Of a stretch of DNA of 64,000 nucleotides, positions 20,181-33,132 are shown one piece after another. The stretch lies in contig CAIIXF020000004.1 in assembly GCA_903813345.2 (NCBI GenBank), positions 25,733,985 through 25,797,984 of the forward strand, read 5' to 3'. How positions within the stretch are numbered: position 1 is the first letter of the stretch; each line of letters opens with the position of its first letter. The notes under the pieces were generated by a model. That model was not told the origin of the DNA and searched no databases. It saw only the letters and a program-made list of their open reading frames with translations. Made by a program: the position numbers and the translations under genes. This stretch comes from Owenia fusiformis. Its lineage: Eukaryota; Annelida; Polychaeta; Sabellida; Oweniidae.

Positions 20181-22140
20181 CCGGACGTGTTTTTTTCAAA
20201 CGATTTAGACGTGTTTTGTAAGAACATGGAATACGGCATTCGTTAGAATGGAGCAAAAGGGTAAGAATATTCTACAGTATATATTACTAACTAGCATTAC
20301 TTGACTTTTACCTAAGATGTTCTTCTTCATACCCACGTATCTATTTTGGCGATCATTCTATCATACTTAATAGTACTCACAATTATATACCAAAATGCCA
20401 GAAATCTGTACTAAATTTGACTGTAAATGTAGAAAGTGGAGTTAACGATGGATAATGGATAATTTTGGACACTTCCAAATAGTTTAATAAAAAAATTATT
20501 CGGTCAATAGCTACTTATTGAAGCTCTTTTAATATGTGGTTTTCGCACATATTGTGAGTACTTTCCTTATGAATCGATGTATTTATTGAATACAAGGCAG
20601 GCTAGTGATTTTAAAACAAAATATGTGTAACACTGCCAGAATCGTTCATTTTCCGATTTAACAAGGCTATAGCATAAGATACGTGCAGATAACGCATTTG
20701 CGGATACCTGAAGTTAGGATATATAGTATGGTAAGCAATATAAATTACTTACAAAATTACTTACCAAATTTATCAACCTACCTCTCAAGTTTTCCGAAAA
20801 AAACCCATCTAAATCGTTTGAAAAAACATGTCCGGGACAATCTCCACTGTTAACACTTGGTCACCGTGGAGTTCCATTGGATGAGATTAGTATAGTAAAA
20901 TCCTTACATGGATTATATTGTCCCGGACGTGTTTTTTTCAAACGATTTAGACGTGTTTTTGGAAAACTTGAGAGGTACATGTAGGTTGATAAATTTGGTT
21001 ATAAAATGCTGCCACTTAACTTTATGTAAATGTAAGTAATTTATATTGCTTACCATAATATATATCCTATCTTCAGGTATCCGCAAACTCGTTATTTGCA
21101 CGAATCTTATGCTATAGCCTTGTTAAATCTGAAAATGAGCGATTCTGGCAGTGTTACACATATTTTTGCCTGAAAATCACTAGCCTGTCTTGTATTCAAT
21201 GAATACATCGATTCATTAGGAAAGTACTCACAATATGTGCAAAAACCACAAATTAAAAGAGCTTAAATAAGTAGCAATTGACCGAATGCTTTTTTGGATT
21301 TTACTATATATAAGCACAAATGCCAAAAGGGAAGGACGATTAAAAACTTTAAGGAAACCCAACAGGAAAAGCAAACAGTAAGTGTAAATCTGTCATAAGA
21401 AAAGTAGACCCTATATATCCCAAAACCATGATCTAACGTGAAAAGAAACAATGTCTAACATCCCCCTCCCCCCTCCAATCGAGAACCAATATCACAATCC
21501 AGGACCAGAACACCAAGGGACATTTCATTCATACTGAAGTCATTACAATACATGTTGAAGAAAAATTGAAAAATTGATAGCCAATACTCATAACATCAAA
21601 AATAGTTGTAGATACTAGTACTCATAAAATATAGAGCATTCAGTCTCAAAAATGCAAATGATGCGGGATAGATAAAATCCAGTCTCCAAGTCCATAAGCG
21701 TTTCAAAGGGTCAACATCCATTCACAAAAGCCGTCGCCATAATTTAGACATGTCCAAAATATCCCTTCTCGATCGTTAACTCCACTTTCTACATTTACAG
21801 TCATTTATGGCAATTTTAAGATAAAGATAGTTAAAATATAAACACGATCTTTAGAGTAGTGAATATTATTCCACGTTGTTGAATGGATAGTCTGTTTAAA
21901 CTTAATCAAATAACACACATATTTCTAGCATTTTTTCTATATAAATACGAGTACTATGAAGTATAATGGAATAATCGCCAAAATAGATACGTGGGTATGA
22001 AGAAGAACATCTTAGGTAGAAGTCAAATAATGTTAATTGGTAAAATAGAGAATATTCTTACATTTTTTCTCCATTCTAACGAATGCCGTATTCCATATTC
22101 TTACAAAACACGTCTAAATCGTTGGAAAATCACGTCCACG
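20181..22140. mobile_element. Outer foldback element
   Basis: The left arm (about 20181-20480: CCGGACGTGTTTTTTTCAAA, GGAATACGGCATTCGTTAGA, CCACGTATCTATTTTGGCGA) is matched in reverse by about 21740-22140. No transposase frame is visible. A second, independent palindrome occupies the loop region (20497-21289). Confidence 0.75.
20497..21289. mobile_element. Inner foldback element nested in the outer palindrome
   Basis: Arms of nearly 400 bp run from ATTCGGTCAATAGCTACTTA on the left to the inverse at 21260-21288 on the right, with long matching internal segments (e.g. GCTATAGCATAAGAT / ATCTTATGCTATAGC). The central part carries GTCCGGGACAAT/ATTGTCCCGGAC. It repeats the CGTGTTTTTTTCAAACGATTTAGACG motif of the outer element's end, so the two are related families. 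Confidence 0.75.
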
Positions 22141-22261
22141 TTGTTTAGAGTTGAGCAACGTGTCATTGCTTCAAATAAACAGAGCAAAATTGAATCAATC
22201 AACAATGATGACAACATAAGTGAGACCAAGTTACAAGGAAATACATTTCAATTCAGAGAAT

Positions 22262-22325
22262 AAACTCGCAACCTCGTGGTTACGGCGCCCAATCGCCTAG
22301 CTTGAACGTGCCGGCGCTAAAGCCC
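22262..22325 (-). repeat. tRNA-derived (SINE-like) fragment, copy 1
   Basis: On the minus strand AAGCTAGGCGATTGGGCGCC is A-box-like and GTAACCACGAGGTTGCGAGT is the region leading to a B box. A second copy with GAGTTCGAGAC is at 39341-39405. Both lack an intact cloverleaf as far as I can draw it. Confidence 0.45.
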
Positions 22326-23578
22326 TCTCTGCCAACACGACAACCCCAAAAAAGGTTGTTTTGTCAGTCGATCTGACTAGAGACAGCTGATGTTAACACT
22401 CGAACACACCAGAGATAGGATCGAGATACATCTCACCAAATAAGATGCGATTCAATATCGTGCAATGGATATAGCGAGATCAATATCAATAACTTCGGAA
22501 TTCAAGTCAAGGTGCGATAATAAATCATCGATAAAAACATGTTATTACTACACATGCTATTTTTAGTTTTTGAAAATAAGAATTGTTTTCATTTGTGGTT
22601 GTTAATAGCTGCTTTCATTTTTATCTCATAGGGATAAGCCATATACCCCCTGGGGTGGCTTTATCATTATTATGTAAATATGTTAATATGATTTTCAAAA
22701 ATAAAGGATTATTTAAGTTTAGAATATTAATGACTCAAATCATTCCTTGTCATGTCTATTTTTCTAAAAATCCCCAAAGTACATACTTTATTCAGGGAAA
22801 ACTAAAGATTTTTACGAATATATGTTATTTTCTACTTTCATCGTTACAATTTTTATTATTTGTGAGAATTTAAACACTTTTCCCATATTTTGCACCTCGA
22901 ATTCTTAATAACTTCATCCATTTGTAACATATCACGGATCTTTTGGGAGATATTGTAATAGTGTATATGTACATGCGAATAAGTGTACAGGCTGCTACAA
23001 TTTTGACCCCTATAGATCTGATACTGTCATGAAATGTCATACACATGTCGTGCGGTCTGTAGTACACGTGCTCATTTATCATACTCGTCTTTTCGTTCAG
23101 ATTAAAGCGCCATCTAGTTGACGAAAATATAAAACTATAACACGAGCTATTTTTGTTGATCTTATTACTGAATGAGAGTCCTATAACAGATCCTGCCCTA
23201 CAACGTGTGTCGAGGCTTGACAATTAATCAGCATGAAAAATCGATCTTAGGCATTTGCTTCAGTAGTAAGTGAATTTGCCTTTAATAACATGATTTGAAA
23301 ATTGAAAATACAGCATGAATGCGAGATAAATCAGCACGAGGGTTATATTTCTATAAAAAGGAAAGATCTACTTTCACTTACGTTCGAAAAGAAGAAATTC
23401 TCATGTAACAATTATGACATCAAAATATATGCATCCCTCATATATGAATGATATGAGGGACACCATCATTTATTAATGCGTGGCAATGAAATCTGTTGAT
23501 TGAAAAATGGGAAAGATCAGACCAGGAGTATCCAATCAGCATAGTAGTCCATTTGTCATTTTCTTACGTATGAATATT

Positions 23579-23885
23579 TAAAAAAACATGATGTTTTTCT
23601 GTGCAAATACTATCATTAGGGTTCATTGGAGTGATTTAGCTGGGTTGCCAAAAAATTAACGTTGGGGAAATTTTTTAGTATCTATCACCATGGTAACATA
23701 CCAGGTACATGGTGGTATCCCGACGCTAAGTCAATAGTCAACGCCATGTTAAGCCAATGCACCCCTCCCTAATAAGCCGATATACTTTTTTCCCCAAACT
23801 AACTTTTTGTCCAACCCAGTTAAATCACTTCAGAAAACCCTTGTTATTATAAATTAACCATAAAACATCGTGTTTTTAACAATTC
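23579..23885. mobile_element. MITE-like inverted pair
   Basis: The ends AAAAACATGATGTTTTTC and GAAAACACGATGTTTT-type (inverse) flank inverted internal segments GAGTGATTTAGCTGGGTTG and CAACCCAGTTAAATCACTTC. About 300 bp, no coding capacity. Confidence 0.65.
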
Positions 23886-25245
23886 ATAGGTTCACTATAG
23901 TATGTATAGGGGTGACAAATGGACTATAGTGTTTGATAGCCTTGCCAAAGTCGATCTCTTTTACTTATCCTGATTTCTATTATGACCGCCTTGTACCCAA
24001 GACCCAATGTTTATGTCGGTAAAATTTGACCAATCAAAGACATCCCTGATGCGTTAGCTCATTATTATGCACGGTCAAAAACAAGTACACTTTTCACCAG
24101 GACTTTTCACGAACAAATCTTGCACGAATTCATTATGAAAATACAAGTATTTTATCAGATAAATATCAATCTGAGTTTAGTGGATGCCGGAGCATCGATC
24201 GGATACCCTGAGGTGAGAAGATTTCAACGAGAAACGTTGAAACGAAGCTGAATTCAAATATCTAGGCTGAGATTCAATCACTGAATCAGATCGACGACTA
24301 CATGGCCGGACTAGGTCTTCGTGAATTTTTATCACTAATTCAGCTTTAAATCAACATTGAATCGCATGATTGAATTTATATTAATGACTTACATTCCAAT
24401 GTACATTTAATTACATAATATATTGTAACTCTAAAGAAACACTCGACCAGATCATTGAATTTTGAAGTCGTAGACGGTTTGGTTGTTTGCTTTGTTTAGG
24501 CAGGTCAACCTGAACGTTTTGATTGGTCAATAAGCCTGAAGTCACACGTCGTGTCCATGCGATCTTTTCAATCAATAAGGTTCGCGATACCCCTGACAGC
24601 ATAGGTAGTATGGAAATCTCGAAACCGCTGAATAAGTTAGCATAATATCAGCGGAGATGTATTGGATCGTACAAGGTGGATATAATTCAAGATCAGATAA
24701 GTAAAGAAATACCGACTTGGACAAGGCTAAGTGTTTGAGTGAGCTTTGATTAAGACGACCATCTTAGATCATCTGATCGTCCTGACAATGGCCCTAATGT
24801 TAAATTAATATAGTCAAACTGTCATAATTTCTAGCTCTAATGATACATTCTTATGTTATTGATCTTTGACAATACAATAAAACTTAAAAGTAGAACACAT
24901 TTGACCTTTGGTATAGGTACATGTACAGGGCGGGCCAATAAAAATTGGAACATTTTTCTATTTATTCAATTTTCTTTATTTTTGCAGTTCAATCCACAAA
25001 AATTCAGATAATGGTAAAATGATTATTTGTCTTAGGAATAAAAATATGTATATTTGATTATTTTTGGCTTGTCATCGTCATGATCTGTATACTGCGTGCG
25101 TCATGAAAAATTTTCTTTGTTTGAGACATCACTGCTGAAAACACAATATCTTTCATGTCATACAATATGTACCCTTCAAATGGTCTTAACATAATTTCCA
25201 TCAATTAAAACATATGTAGTTATCTCTAGGAGAAGCAAGACATGT

Positions 25246-28036
25246 TGTGACGATCCTTCAGATTACTTTGAGCATGGTAATGGAATTGTCTTGAAGGATT
25301 GTCACTTTGTTTAACTTTTAGCTCTTCACTTTATCAATTGTGCTTTTAGTTACTCAATATTTAAAGAGTAATAAAATAATTCAAACTCTGTAAAAGGGTA
25401 GTCTGCATTACTACTTTGGCTATACTCTTAAAGTATTGTTAGAGTTTAATCATTTAACTCTATATTTATATTTAGGTTAATAACCTTCTCTTGTGTTTTT
25501 CGTGTAATATTATTTACAGGATTAATGTCAACATATACATTTTGTTCATAATATGAGTTTAATATGAAGGTTTTAGGCCCAGTTTCATGTTTAATGTTAT
25601 GTTACAAACTTTTTAGAAAGGGCAGTTGTGTGGGTTTGTTTCAAAATCCAAAGTGAGGCTTATTAAGCTTGATTTAAGTAAATAAGTACGTTTTAAGTGA
25701 ATTGTCTTTTTCTGTGCTTTTACGATTCGAATTCAAGCCGGCCAGACATGGAAAACATTTTATGGAATTTTAAACATTAAATCGTCACTAAAATTGGATA
25801 TTTATATTGCCGCAGATAAACCAACTTAGGTGTACGAGTTGGTAAAGGTAATTGACTTGATTTAAGTTGTATTTTTGCAGAGTTCTAGTCTTTGAAAAGA
25901 AGTATCCATACACTTGATTTTTTTTCCTTAATTTTATTTATTTGCCTTGTGAACATCCCGTGTTTATATTGTCCCAGGGATTGTTAAGGAACATTTGACA
26001 AGGTCAACGCAAAGTTACACGCAGAGTTTTTGTCTTAAAGAACCTATGTAACTTATTAACCAGCGTCGAAAGCAAGTTCCCGGGGTTCCTTATGGAACCT
26101 TCTATACAACATCCCCACAGGGAATCGTTTAGGAATATTTGACAAGGTGTACGGAAAGTTACTGTCTTTACGAACCTTATGCAGCTTGCTCTAAACCAGA
26201 GTCAACTGCAAATTCCAGGGGTTCATAGACACCTCTATACAACATCTCCCCCCCATCCAGTTTGGGACTGTATTTAGTTTGTTCACAGGGTAAATTTTAT
26301 TAATACACTAGAAATACTCGTTTGTATATTTGTATGTTAAATTCTGGGTAATTTAAAGGTGAAATCCCGGGCTTATGGGGCCATTATCAAACAACTGATT
26401 ATTGAAGTACTTTTAAGGGTCAAGGACATTTAAAGCTCAATTTAAGACTTTAAGCCTAGTTTAAGACTCTTTTGGATATTTCGACATTAAGTACCTTCGA
26501 GGTTCATTGGAAGTCACTTTTAAGACTAAAGCTTCTTTTAAAGCCTCTGTCCAGACATTTTGAAGTTCAGTACTTTTAAGGATCACGGTCATTCAAACCC
26601 CATTTTCGGACTTAAGACACCCCCTCCCCTTCTAGTTTTCCATGTCTGGTCTAATTCTATGTTAACCACATTCTAATTCATTATAGATACTAGAATACTT
26701 TTAAAATACTGTTTCCCATTTGTTTGTCAATTGTACCATAGTCTGATAGTGGCAAAATGATGGTCTACTTTTCATGTGAGTAGTATAGAGAGCTGATTTC
26801 AACCCCACCAGGGATTATATAAAATTGCACTGCTGAGTTACATTTATGGAAAAAGACACTTTTTAGGCTTTATTGCAAATTGTTTAGCTGAACTTCCATT
26901 AGCTGTGCTGTTTTATGCATGTTTGGTTTGAGAGATTATTTACTTGATATACCATCTCGACAGTACTGAATTGTGTAATGTTTGTGTAGATTAATAAACA
27001 GAAATAGAGTCGTTTTTATACATTATATAAAAATCCACAGAATATCACTTCTTGTGTTCAATTGTTTATATATATGTTGGAAAATTCCCCCTCATTTTAT
27101 CTAAAGTAGATTCTGGATTCAAAATAGATTCCGACTAAATTCCAGGTGACTTTAGTGATACTAACATTCAAGCAACAAGCTTTATCTTAGCTCATATTTG
27201 CTAAGGGCTTCTTTGAATAACAATCACTCACAATAAGTCATACATATATTTTCCCAGAAACTATGCAATAGTGCAAAGCTAAAGTACAATCCAGGATCTT
27301 ACTTTCTTATTTAACCTTTATCTTATTGAGAATATTAGTGAGAATTTCATTCACCCTGGTTCCAAGTCGTTACCTCAAACATCATTTTCTTCCAATGTTT
27401 TCTTACTTGCTTGTTTAAATGGTGTACAAGTAATATTATCCCCTGATGAGTTTGACAGACTCTTGATTTGAAATAGCCCTACTTTAATTCTTACAAAATC
27501 TCCCATTTTAAGTGTGAACAGTGAGCTTTATATACAGCTCGAAGTCCATTGTAGCCCCCAGTGGCTAAGACTTCTACCTGGTTATACTCACACCCTAACA
27601 TTATACTTATTTGATACAACTGAACACTGGGCACATTCAGAATCTGGAGTCTGTTGTCATTTGCCTTTATGAGACATACAACTTACATTGAAAACTGACA
27701 AATCTTACTTAGTCTATATTCAGATTTTGTTATCCCGAAATTGTCCCACTTCATCCCAATTATTTTTATCCCAGAATTTATCCCTAAATTTTTATCCCTA
27801 AATTTATCCCTAATTTATCCCTAAATTTTCATCGCAAAATTTATCCCAATTTGATCCCATTTTGTTATGATACTGTGAACACGGATGTTGTTCAAATAAA
27901 TAGGGTTACACATTTCAACTTTTACTTGAACTTGTCCCGAAACTAAGTTAATGAAAACATCAAATCAAACTATTGATTCTTAGACTGTATTCTGTTTACG
28001 ACCCCCAAACCACGCTACCACACGAGGGTCGTGACA
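25246..28036 (+). repeat. 5' LTR (2791 bp)
   Basis: It begins TGTGACGATCC and ends GGGTCGTGACA, and is duplicated at 33133-35922 with only three differences seen by eye (A/G at 25908, a T-run length change just after it, A/G at 26432). A TATATAAAA box is near 26815 and AATAAA near 26990. It contains an imperfect tandem duplication of about 145 bp (ATTTGACAAGGT...CTATACAACATC) and a cluster of TTTATCCCTAAA microrepeats near 27770-27850. No open frame of note. Confidence 0.95.
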
Positions 28037-28167
28037 GAAATGGTGGCCATTGTGGTGTGATGTAATACTTGACGTATTGACCCAAGCCCAGTTTAACGCC
28101 ATTACTTACGTTTATGCTAATTTTCACTCATTAATATTCAAAGCGAGATCATTAACTGTAATCAACA

Positions 28168-30771
28168 ATGTCGGAAAAGTCGGACATCTTAAATCTCGCA
28201 AAGCGCACCCCATTACCCGTGTCCGAATCCACGGAAAGACCCTTATCTAGCCGAAAATCGCAGGCGGAAGCTTTTGAAACTATTATCCCTGGGTGGTTTG
28301 ATGATTCTGAAGTTGTATTGGGCCATCAACACCTTACTGAACAAGAGTTGAAATTGGCTCAAGACAATACACTTCCACTTGAATCATCAGCGACTACACC
28401 ACCCCAATTAAAGAGACCATCTTTTAAGGTTTCTCCGCCCGTCAAATTGACGCGCATTCCTAAATTACGGTTAGATACGCCTAGACCACTTCCCAAGGGT
28501 AGGTTGTTTAATTCCCTGCTTAAAGTGGTTAAGCAGGAGACTAGAGACCTAAAAAGAGACATGAATTTGGTATCTTCAAAAAATTGTGAAAAAAGTGTGA
28601 GTAGTAGAGGTGGGGCATATGAACCCCCCATAGCTGGTGCACCTAGGTTCATTGAAAATGAAACCTTGGTGGGTGCTTATGGGGAAATGCCATCTAAAAC
28701 ACCTCCTTTAAAGCCTCTTCCAGCCTATGGAACAGGTGCTACTGCTAAACAAGCTTTTTCACCCCTCAGTTTAGCCCCCTATTTAAAAACGGATTTAGGG
28801 ACTAATGATCAAAGAGTTTTACACCCTAAGTATGAAAGGAAAAGTGATTCTCAAATTGTAAAGTCCTCTGAATTGCAAAGGCCATTGGATAAACTGTCAA
28901 CAAGGGGAACATTCCAATTTAGAAAACCCTTAGATGTCCAAACACACCCTCATGCTTACCCTGGTAAGCCGTCCAGTGCATCTACTCATACAGCTGGTAG
29001 AAAGTCTGGACAGGGTTTAATGACATTCACAAAGGTTTCTTCTCATGGAAGATCTGCAAGTCATGGCAGTTTATCTGATTCAAACCCAAGCAAACATTCA
29101 ATGCATACTTCTCCTCTATTACCAAGTGAGAATCAGAAAAATAAGCCACAGAGCTGGCCAAACAAATTTCAGTCCTCTCCATTTAGACCCTTACTTCCCC
29201 CAATTAAGATAACTGATATTCCCAGATTTAGACCAAAGACCCCAGATTTCTCTCATTCCCGTAATTTGACACTTAAGTCCCCAATTAATGTCAAACAAGA
29301 GAGAAAAGATGTTTATACCATGCCAATGCAAAACTATGATTTGGTAGGTCATTCTAGCAAAACGGGAGTAGTAAAGGATGTGCAAGTCAACTACCAGGTT
29401 CCACCTATTGCTCCAGTGCCATTGACACCTCATGAAGGTGACATGCTTCAGAGAGCATACGGTGCTGAACTGTCAGAACAGACTGTGCAAAGCCCTTTGC
29501 TGATCCCATCTGATAGAATACCTCCCTCAATATATTATGACCCTAAATACATGAAATGTTTGCCTAAAGAGACACCATCAGCTGATCAGCCATATGATCT
29601 CAAGATGGATTTCCAGGCTTCAAATGCCCCTTTAGTTGCAAAAGAGATTACTCAATTAAGTGAACCTAACAAGTTGAAACATGCTGAATTTTTAACTGAG
29701 CAGACTGTTCCATACTCGGACATTAAGTCTAAAAGTTATGAATGTATGCATCAACCCGAAAGTACCCTTTGTAGACAAAATTTAAAGAGGCCTTGTGATA
29801 GAGTTTTATGTGAATCTAGTAAATTCCCTCCTTGCAAAATCCAAGTTGTTGATAAATCTGATATGTTCAGTTTATCAGACAAATCATCTCAAAGCACTGA
29901 GTTTTCTTCCAATTGCAGACAGCCATATTGTCTACCCAAAAGTGTTGATCAAACATATGATTCACATTTGGAGACACGTTCGTGGCTTGATGCTCAAATA
30001 CCTGGCTTTAACAGAAGTGTCTTGCCCTCCGATAAGATGTCAGCCCAGGATGCTAGTAGTGTGTGCACACCTTGTAAAAAATTCCCCTTCAAACAGAGGG
30101 TAAATGAGGATTATGCTAGATCCTCTGAAGCTGAATCACTATTCCCCTCTCCAGAATATGAAACCGCTGTTGACTTTTCTGACCCAGATTATGTAGAATA
30201 TAGTATGAAATGCCCGTCTTACCATACAAAAACTAAACAAAGATCATTTTACTATATGAATAATACTGATGAGTATGAATCTGCTATGGAAAATAGTTTT
30301 CCAACCCTTAGATCTACAGATATGAGTAGATCAAAAATGAATCCAAGTTCCCCTGGTCTCTACAGACAGATTGAAGAACCCAATGATCTGTTTATATCCA
30401 GTCCTAATACATCTGATCAGGAATCCTGTACTGGAGTTGAAAAGCAAAGAAGAGGTACTTCGTTTTCTAGAAAGGAAATGAAAGCACCACTTTTCAATGG
30501 AAAGTGCAGTCTCTCAGCTTTTCTTATCCAATTTAGACTTGTCTCTAACATAAATAGTTGGACAGATGAAGAATCTGCCATCTTTATGGTGAGGAGTCTT
30601 GAAGGAGAGGCTGTCAATGTTTTAGATGATTTGGATGATGAAGACCTGCCAACCTTATCTAATATCATGAATGTCCTGAAAATTAACTATGAACCCCCTG
30701 AACAAAGTAACAATGCCCGTGCCGAGCTTAAACATAAGTTCAGGGGCAATAATGAGCCTCTCGAAAATTAG
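28168..30771 (+). CDS. Retrotransposon Gag, N-terminal 867 residues
   Basis: The long open frame starts 131 bp after the 5' LTR (ACAATGTCG). The first ~700 residues are Pro/Ser/Lys-rich and unlike Gag proteins I know. They contain a duplicated motif, SPPVKLTRIPKLRLDTP near residue 89 and LPPIKITDIPRFRPKTP near residue 341, each followed by a basic VKQE segment. From about residue 770 the sequence is Gag-like: APLFNGKCSLSAFLIQF, AIFMVRSLEGEAVNVLDDL and a short helix region. The frame ends at a TAG at 30769-30771, where a one-base shift separates it from the next frame. Confidence 0.8.
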   Translation: MSEKSDILNLAKRTPLPVSESTERPLSSRKSQAEAFETIIPGWFDDSEVVLGHQHLTEQELKLAQDNTLPLESSATTPPQLKRPSFKVSPPVKLTRIPKLRLDTPRPLPKGRLFNSLLKVVKQETRDLKRDMNLVSSKNCEKSVSSRGGAYEPPIAGAPRFIENETLVGAYGEMPSKTPPLKPLPAYGTGATAKQAFSPLSLAPYLKTDLGTNDQRVLHPKYERKSDSQIVKSSELQRPLDKLSTRGTFQFRKPLDVQTHPHAYPGKPSSASTHTAGRKSGQGLMTFTKVSSHGRSASHGSLSDSNPSKHSMHTSPLLPSENQKNKPQSWPNKFQSSPFRPLLPPIKITDIPRFRPKTPDFSHSRNLTLKSPINVKQERKDVYTMPMQNYDLVGHSSKTGVVKDVQVNYQVPPIAPVPLTPHEGDMLQRAYGAELSEQTVQSPLLIPSDRIPPSIYYDPKYMKCLPKETPSADQPYDLKMDFQASNAPLVAKEITQLSEPNKLKHAEFLTEQTVPYSDIKSKSYECMHQPESTLCRQNLKRPCDRVLCESSKFPPCKIQVVDKSDMFSLSDKSSQSTEFSSNCRQPYCLPKSVDQTYDSHLETRSWLDAQIPGFNRSVLPSDKMSAQDASSVCTPCKKFPFKQRVNEDYARSSEAESLFPSPEYETAVDFSDPDYVEYSMKCPSYHTKTKQRSFYYMNNTDEYESAMENSFPTLRSTDMSRSKMNPSSPGLYRQIEEPNDLFISSPNTSDQESCTGVEKQRRGTSFSRKEMKAPLFNGKCSLSAFLIQFRLVSNINSWTDEESAIFMVRSLEGEAVNVLDDLDDEDLPTLSNIMNVLKINYEPPEQSNNARAELKHKFRGNNEPLEN

Positions 30772-31325
30772 CACATGATATCAGAAAATTATCAAGACAA
30801 GCTTTTGGGAAGTCAAGCATGTCAAAGAAGACAATTGATGACCTAGCTACACAGGCCTTCATTGATGCTTTGAATAATGAAGAACTGGAATCCAAGCTTT
30901 CTTTTTCTAACCCTAAAACCCTCAATGAAGCTCTTACCATGGCTTTACAATATGAGGCTTTCTTCAAGGGAAGAAAGAAAAGACTTGAACGTTTCCAAGA
31001 CCCTGGTGTATGTGCTACTCCAACTCCTGTTCAGGTTAACTCATCTACCTCATTATCTCTTTCTGAGAATGATGTGATTGAAATAGTGGAGCAAAAGATA
31101 GAGGCTTTAGCCAGAAATCTGACTCAAACTATATCAAAGGAGAAACCTGATTCCAAACTGAAAAGAAAATACTGTAAAATATGTGACTCTGGAAGTCATT
31201 CAGTATTTGATTGTACCAAAAGACATCCAAACTCCAAAGTTCCTGGAGCCACAGTATGCTTCTATTGTGGCCAGGACACCCACTGTGTAAATGCCTGCCC
31301 CTCCCTTAAGGGTAGGTTGAGTTAG
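30772..31325 (+). CDS. Retrotransposon Gag, C-terminal part with two zinc knuckles (shifted frame)
   Basis: The frame continues the Gag capsid helix region (RKLSRQAF, IDALNNEELESKL, TLNEALTMALQYE) after a one-base shift at about 30768. It ends with two CCHC knuckles, CKICDSGSHSVFDC and CFYCGQDTHCVNAC (C-x2-C-x4-H-x4-C), at about 31170-31300, and a stop after GRLS. The first ATG is at 30819, but the homologous reading begins before it. Whether the shift is a mutation or a recoding site cannot be told; the local sequence is not a canonical slippery heptamer. Confidence 0.75.
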
Positions 31326-33132
31326 CTTTCAAGCTAACTTATGTGAATGTATCTGTATAGTAAGTCCAAGCCACCACAGGTACATCATATCCTTCCAAAG
31401 AGTGGCTGGTGAAACCATATGTGTTTGATACCTAATGACTTTATCTTTTATACTTCTTTCCCTTGGTCAACTTTTATGTTCATGTAAGTCACTTTTCTCA
31501 GTTAGAAAATGTGTGCTTATCAATGTGAATGTAAGAAAGAAAACTTATTTTGTTTTTCTTTACTGAAGTATTCCTGTCCCATTCCTGATGTTTCTCATCT
31601 TATGTCTACCAGATGTCCTGAGCTGTTGAAGCTTTGATTCCCGATAAGCTTAAACTACAATGCTCAGTGGTAGTGATGACATGACCACACACAGAGCATT
31701 ATTTAATTGTTGATATGTTCTGGATTACCAGTGACCTGCTTTACTCAAGCAATGGGGTTCATTGTAAACACTGGCCTGATCAACCAATGTTTACAGACAT
31801 GAAGCCTGTTTACGCTTTGGGAAACAAGTCTATTGAAATCCAAAGGACATTGCAATATTATAGTTTTGTCCCTGCTTCTGTTTAAATGAGGTGGACGAAC
31901 TTGTGACCCTCTGGGGGTGAGTGCCCGATGGACAAGAGCTCTGTCCATTTGCTTCATCGAAGTGTTTCCCTACTACTGACTGTAGGTTCCCCTCATACCC
32001 CCAGTTCCACTTTCAAGCAACTGTCCCAGCTTGTGACCCCATCCACTGCAATGGATGTGCCCATCAAGTTTGAATCCTACCTCACCTCCCTAACTGCCTT
32101 TGTACCAAAAATGACTTGGTGACTGAATTTGAATCATTCCCAGTACAAATGTTATGAGATGTTATCTGAATGCTACCAATCCGAAGCTGATTGTGAAAGG
32201 ATATATCTTGATCATACGTTTGAATGATTCAATCTCATTTGACAACCCTTTATTTCGGCCAATTCATATCACATGTGTGATATTCAAAATTTATTATTGT
32301 ACTATGTGAATAACTAATCTTATTTCCAGGACTAACAGTTTTATTTCAGCCCAGCATGAACCATGTGATGACCTTCAACCTAATGGACAGTGTACACTAT
32401 GCTATATAAAAGTAATCTTAATGAACACTATCATGATTGATGTTCGATTAAAGTGACTTATTTGGTGTACCCAATGAAGCGACGATATTGGGAGCCACTC
32501 TTAATATTGACATTGAGAATTAAAGCTTATGAACAGAGACATGTACCCTATACTTATAAGAATTGATTCTGCAGCTTTGTGATGACTCTGCATTTTGAGG
32601 AAAGACACGAAGAATGGCTGACAATCTAAATTTTATATTGTACTAGAGACCATGCCAATACTAAACATATTCTCCTATTATAGTGGGAAGCCAGTGACAA
32701 TGACTGTATCATCAATGAATGTGTTGGTAAGAACGTTTGATAAACTTATACAAACAGTATGGATATTACTTCAACCCTTCACAAGAACCATAACCTACAA
32801 GACAAAGAAGAAAGACACTAATGCTGCTAGAGACATTTTTCTGTAATTAAACGCGATTGTTTATTAGATTATGCAAGCCTTTTTATGTTATGTATTTCAG
32901 GTGAGAAATCGAGAAAAGTGTAAACTGACATTGTATTTGATTTAGACTTATGTTAAGTAGTAAACTGATTATACATTAAAACCTTATTGTATATATCTAT
33001 CAATTCCTTTACTAAGTACTGTGTTGTAAATGATGTGTGTGAAATGCTTACTTTAGGTGTTTATATATGATTTTGCATCTTTTATCAATAATTTCATAGT
33101 TCGAGGACGAACTGTTTTTAAAGGGGGAGCAG
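31326..33132 (+). other. Non-coding internal remnant of the LTR element
   Basis: About 1.8 kb without a supported frame where pol would normally lie. Only the last ~30 bp before the 3' LTR read as a gypsy-type Pol C-terminus. The polypurine tract closes the region. Confidence 0.7.

Noticed and set aside
27760-27850. Telomere-like or CRISPR-like array (TTTATCCCTAAA repeats)
   Set aside because: Units are irregular, few, and identical in both LTRs; it is a microrepeat of the LTR.
31928-32122. Possible pol fragment in the LTR element
   Set aside because: No reverse transcriptase, protease or integrase motif could be found in any frame of 31326-33100.
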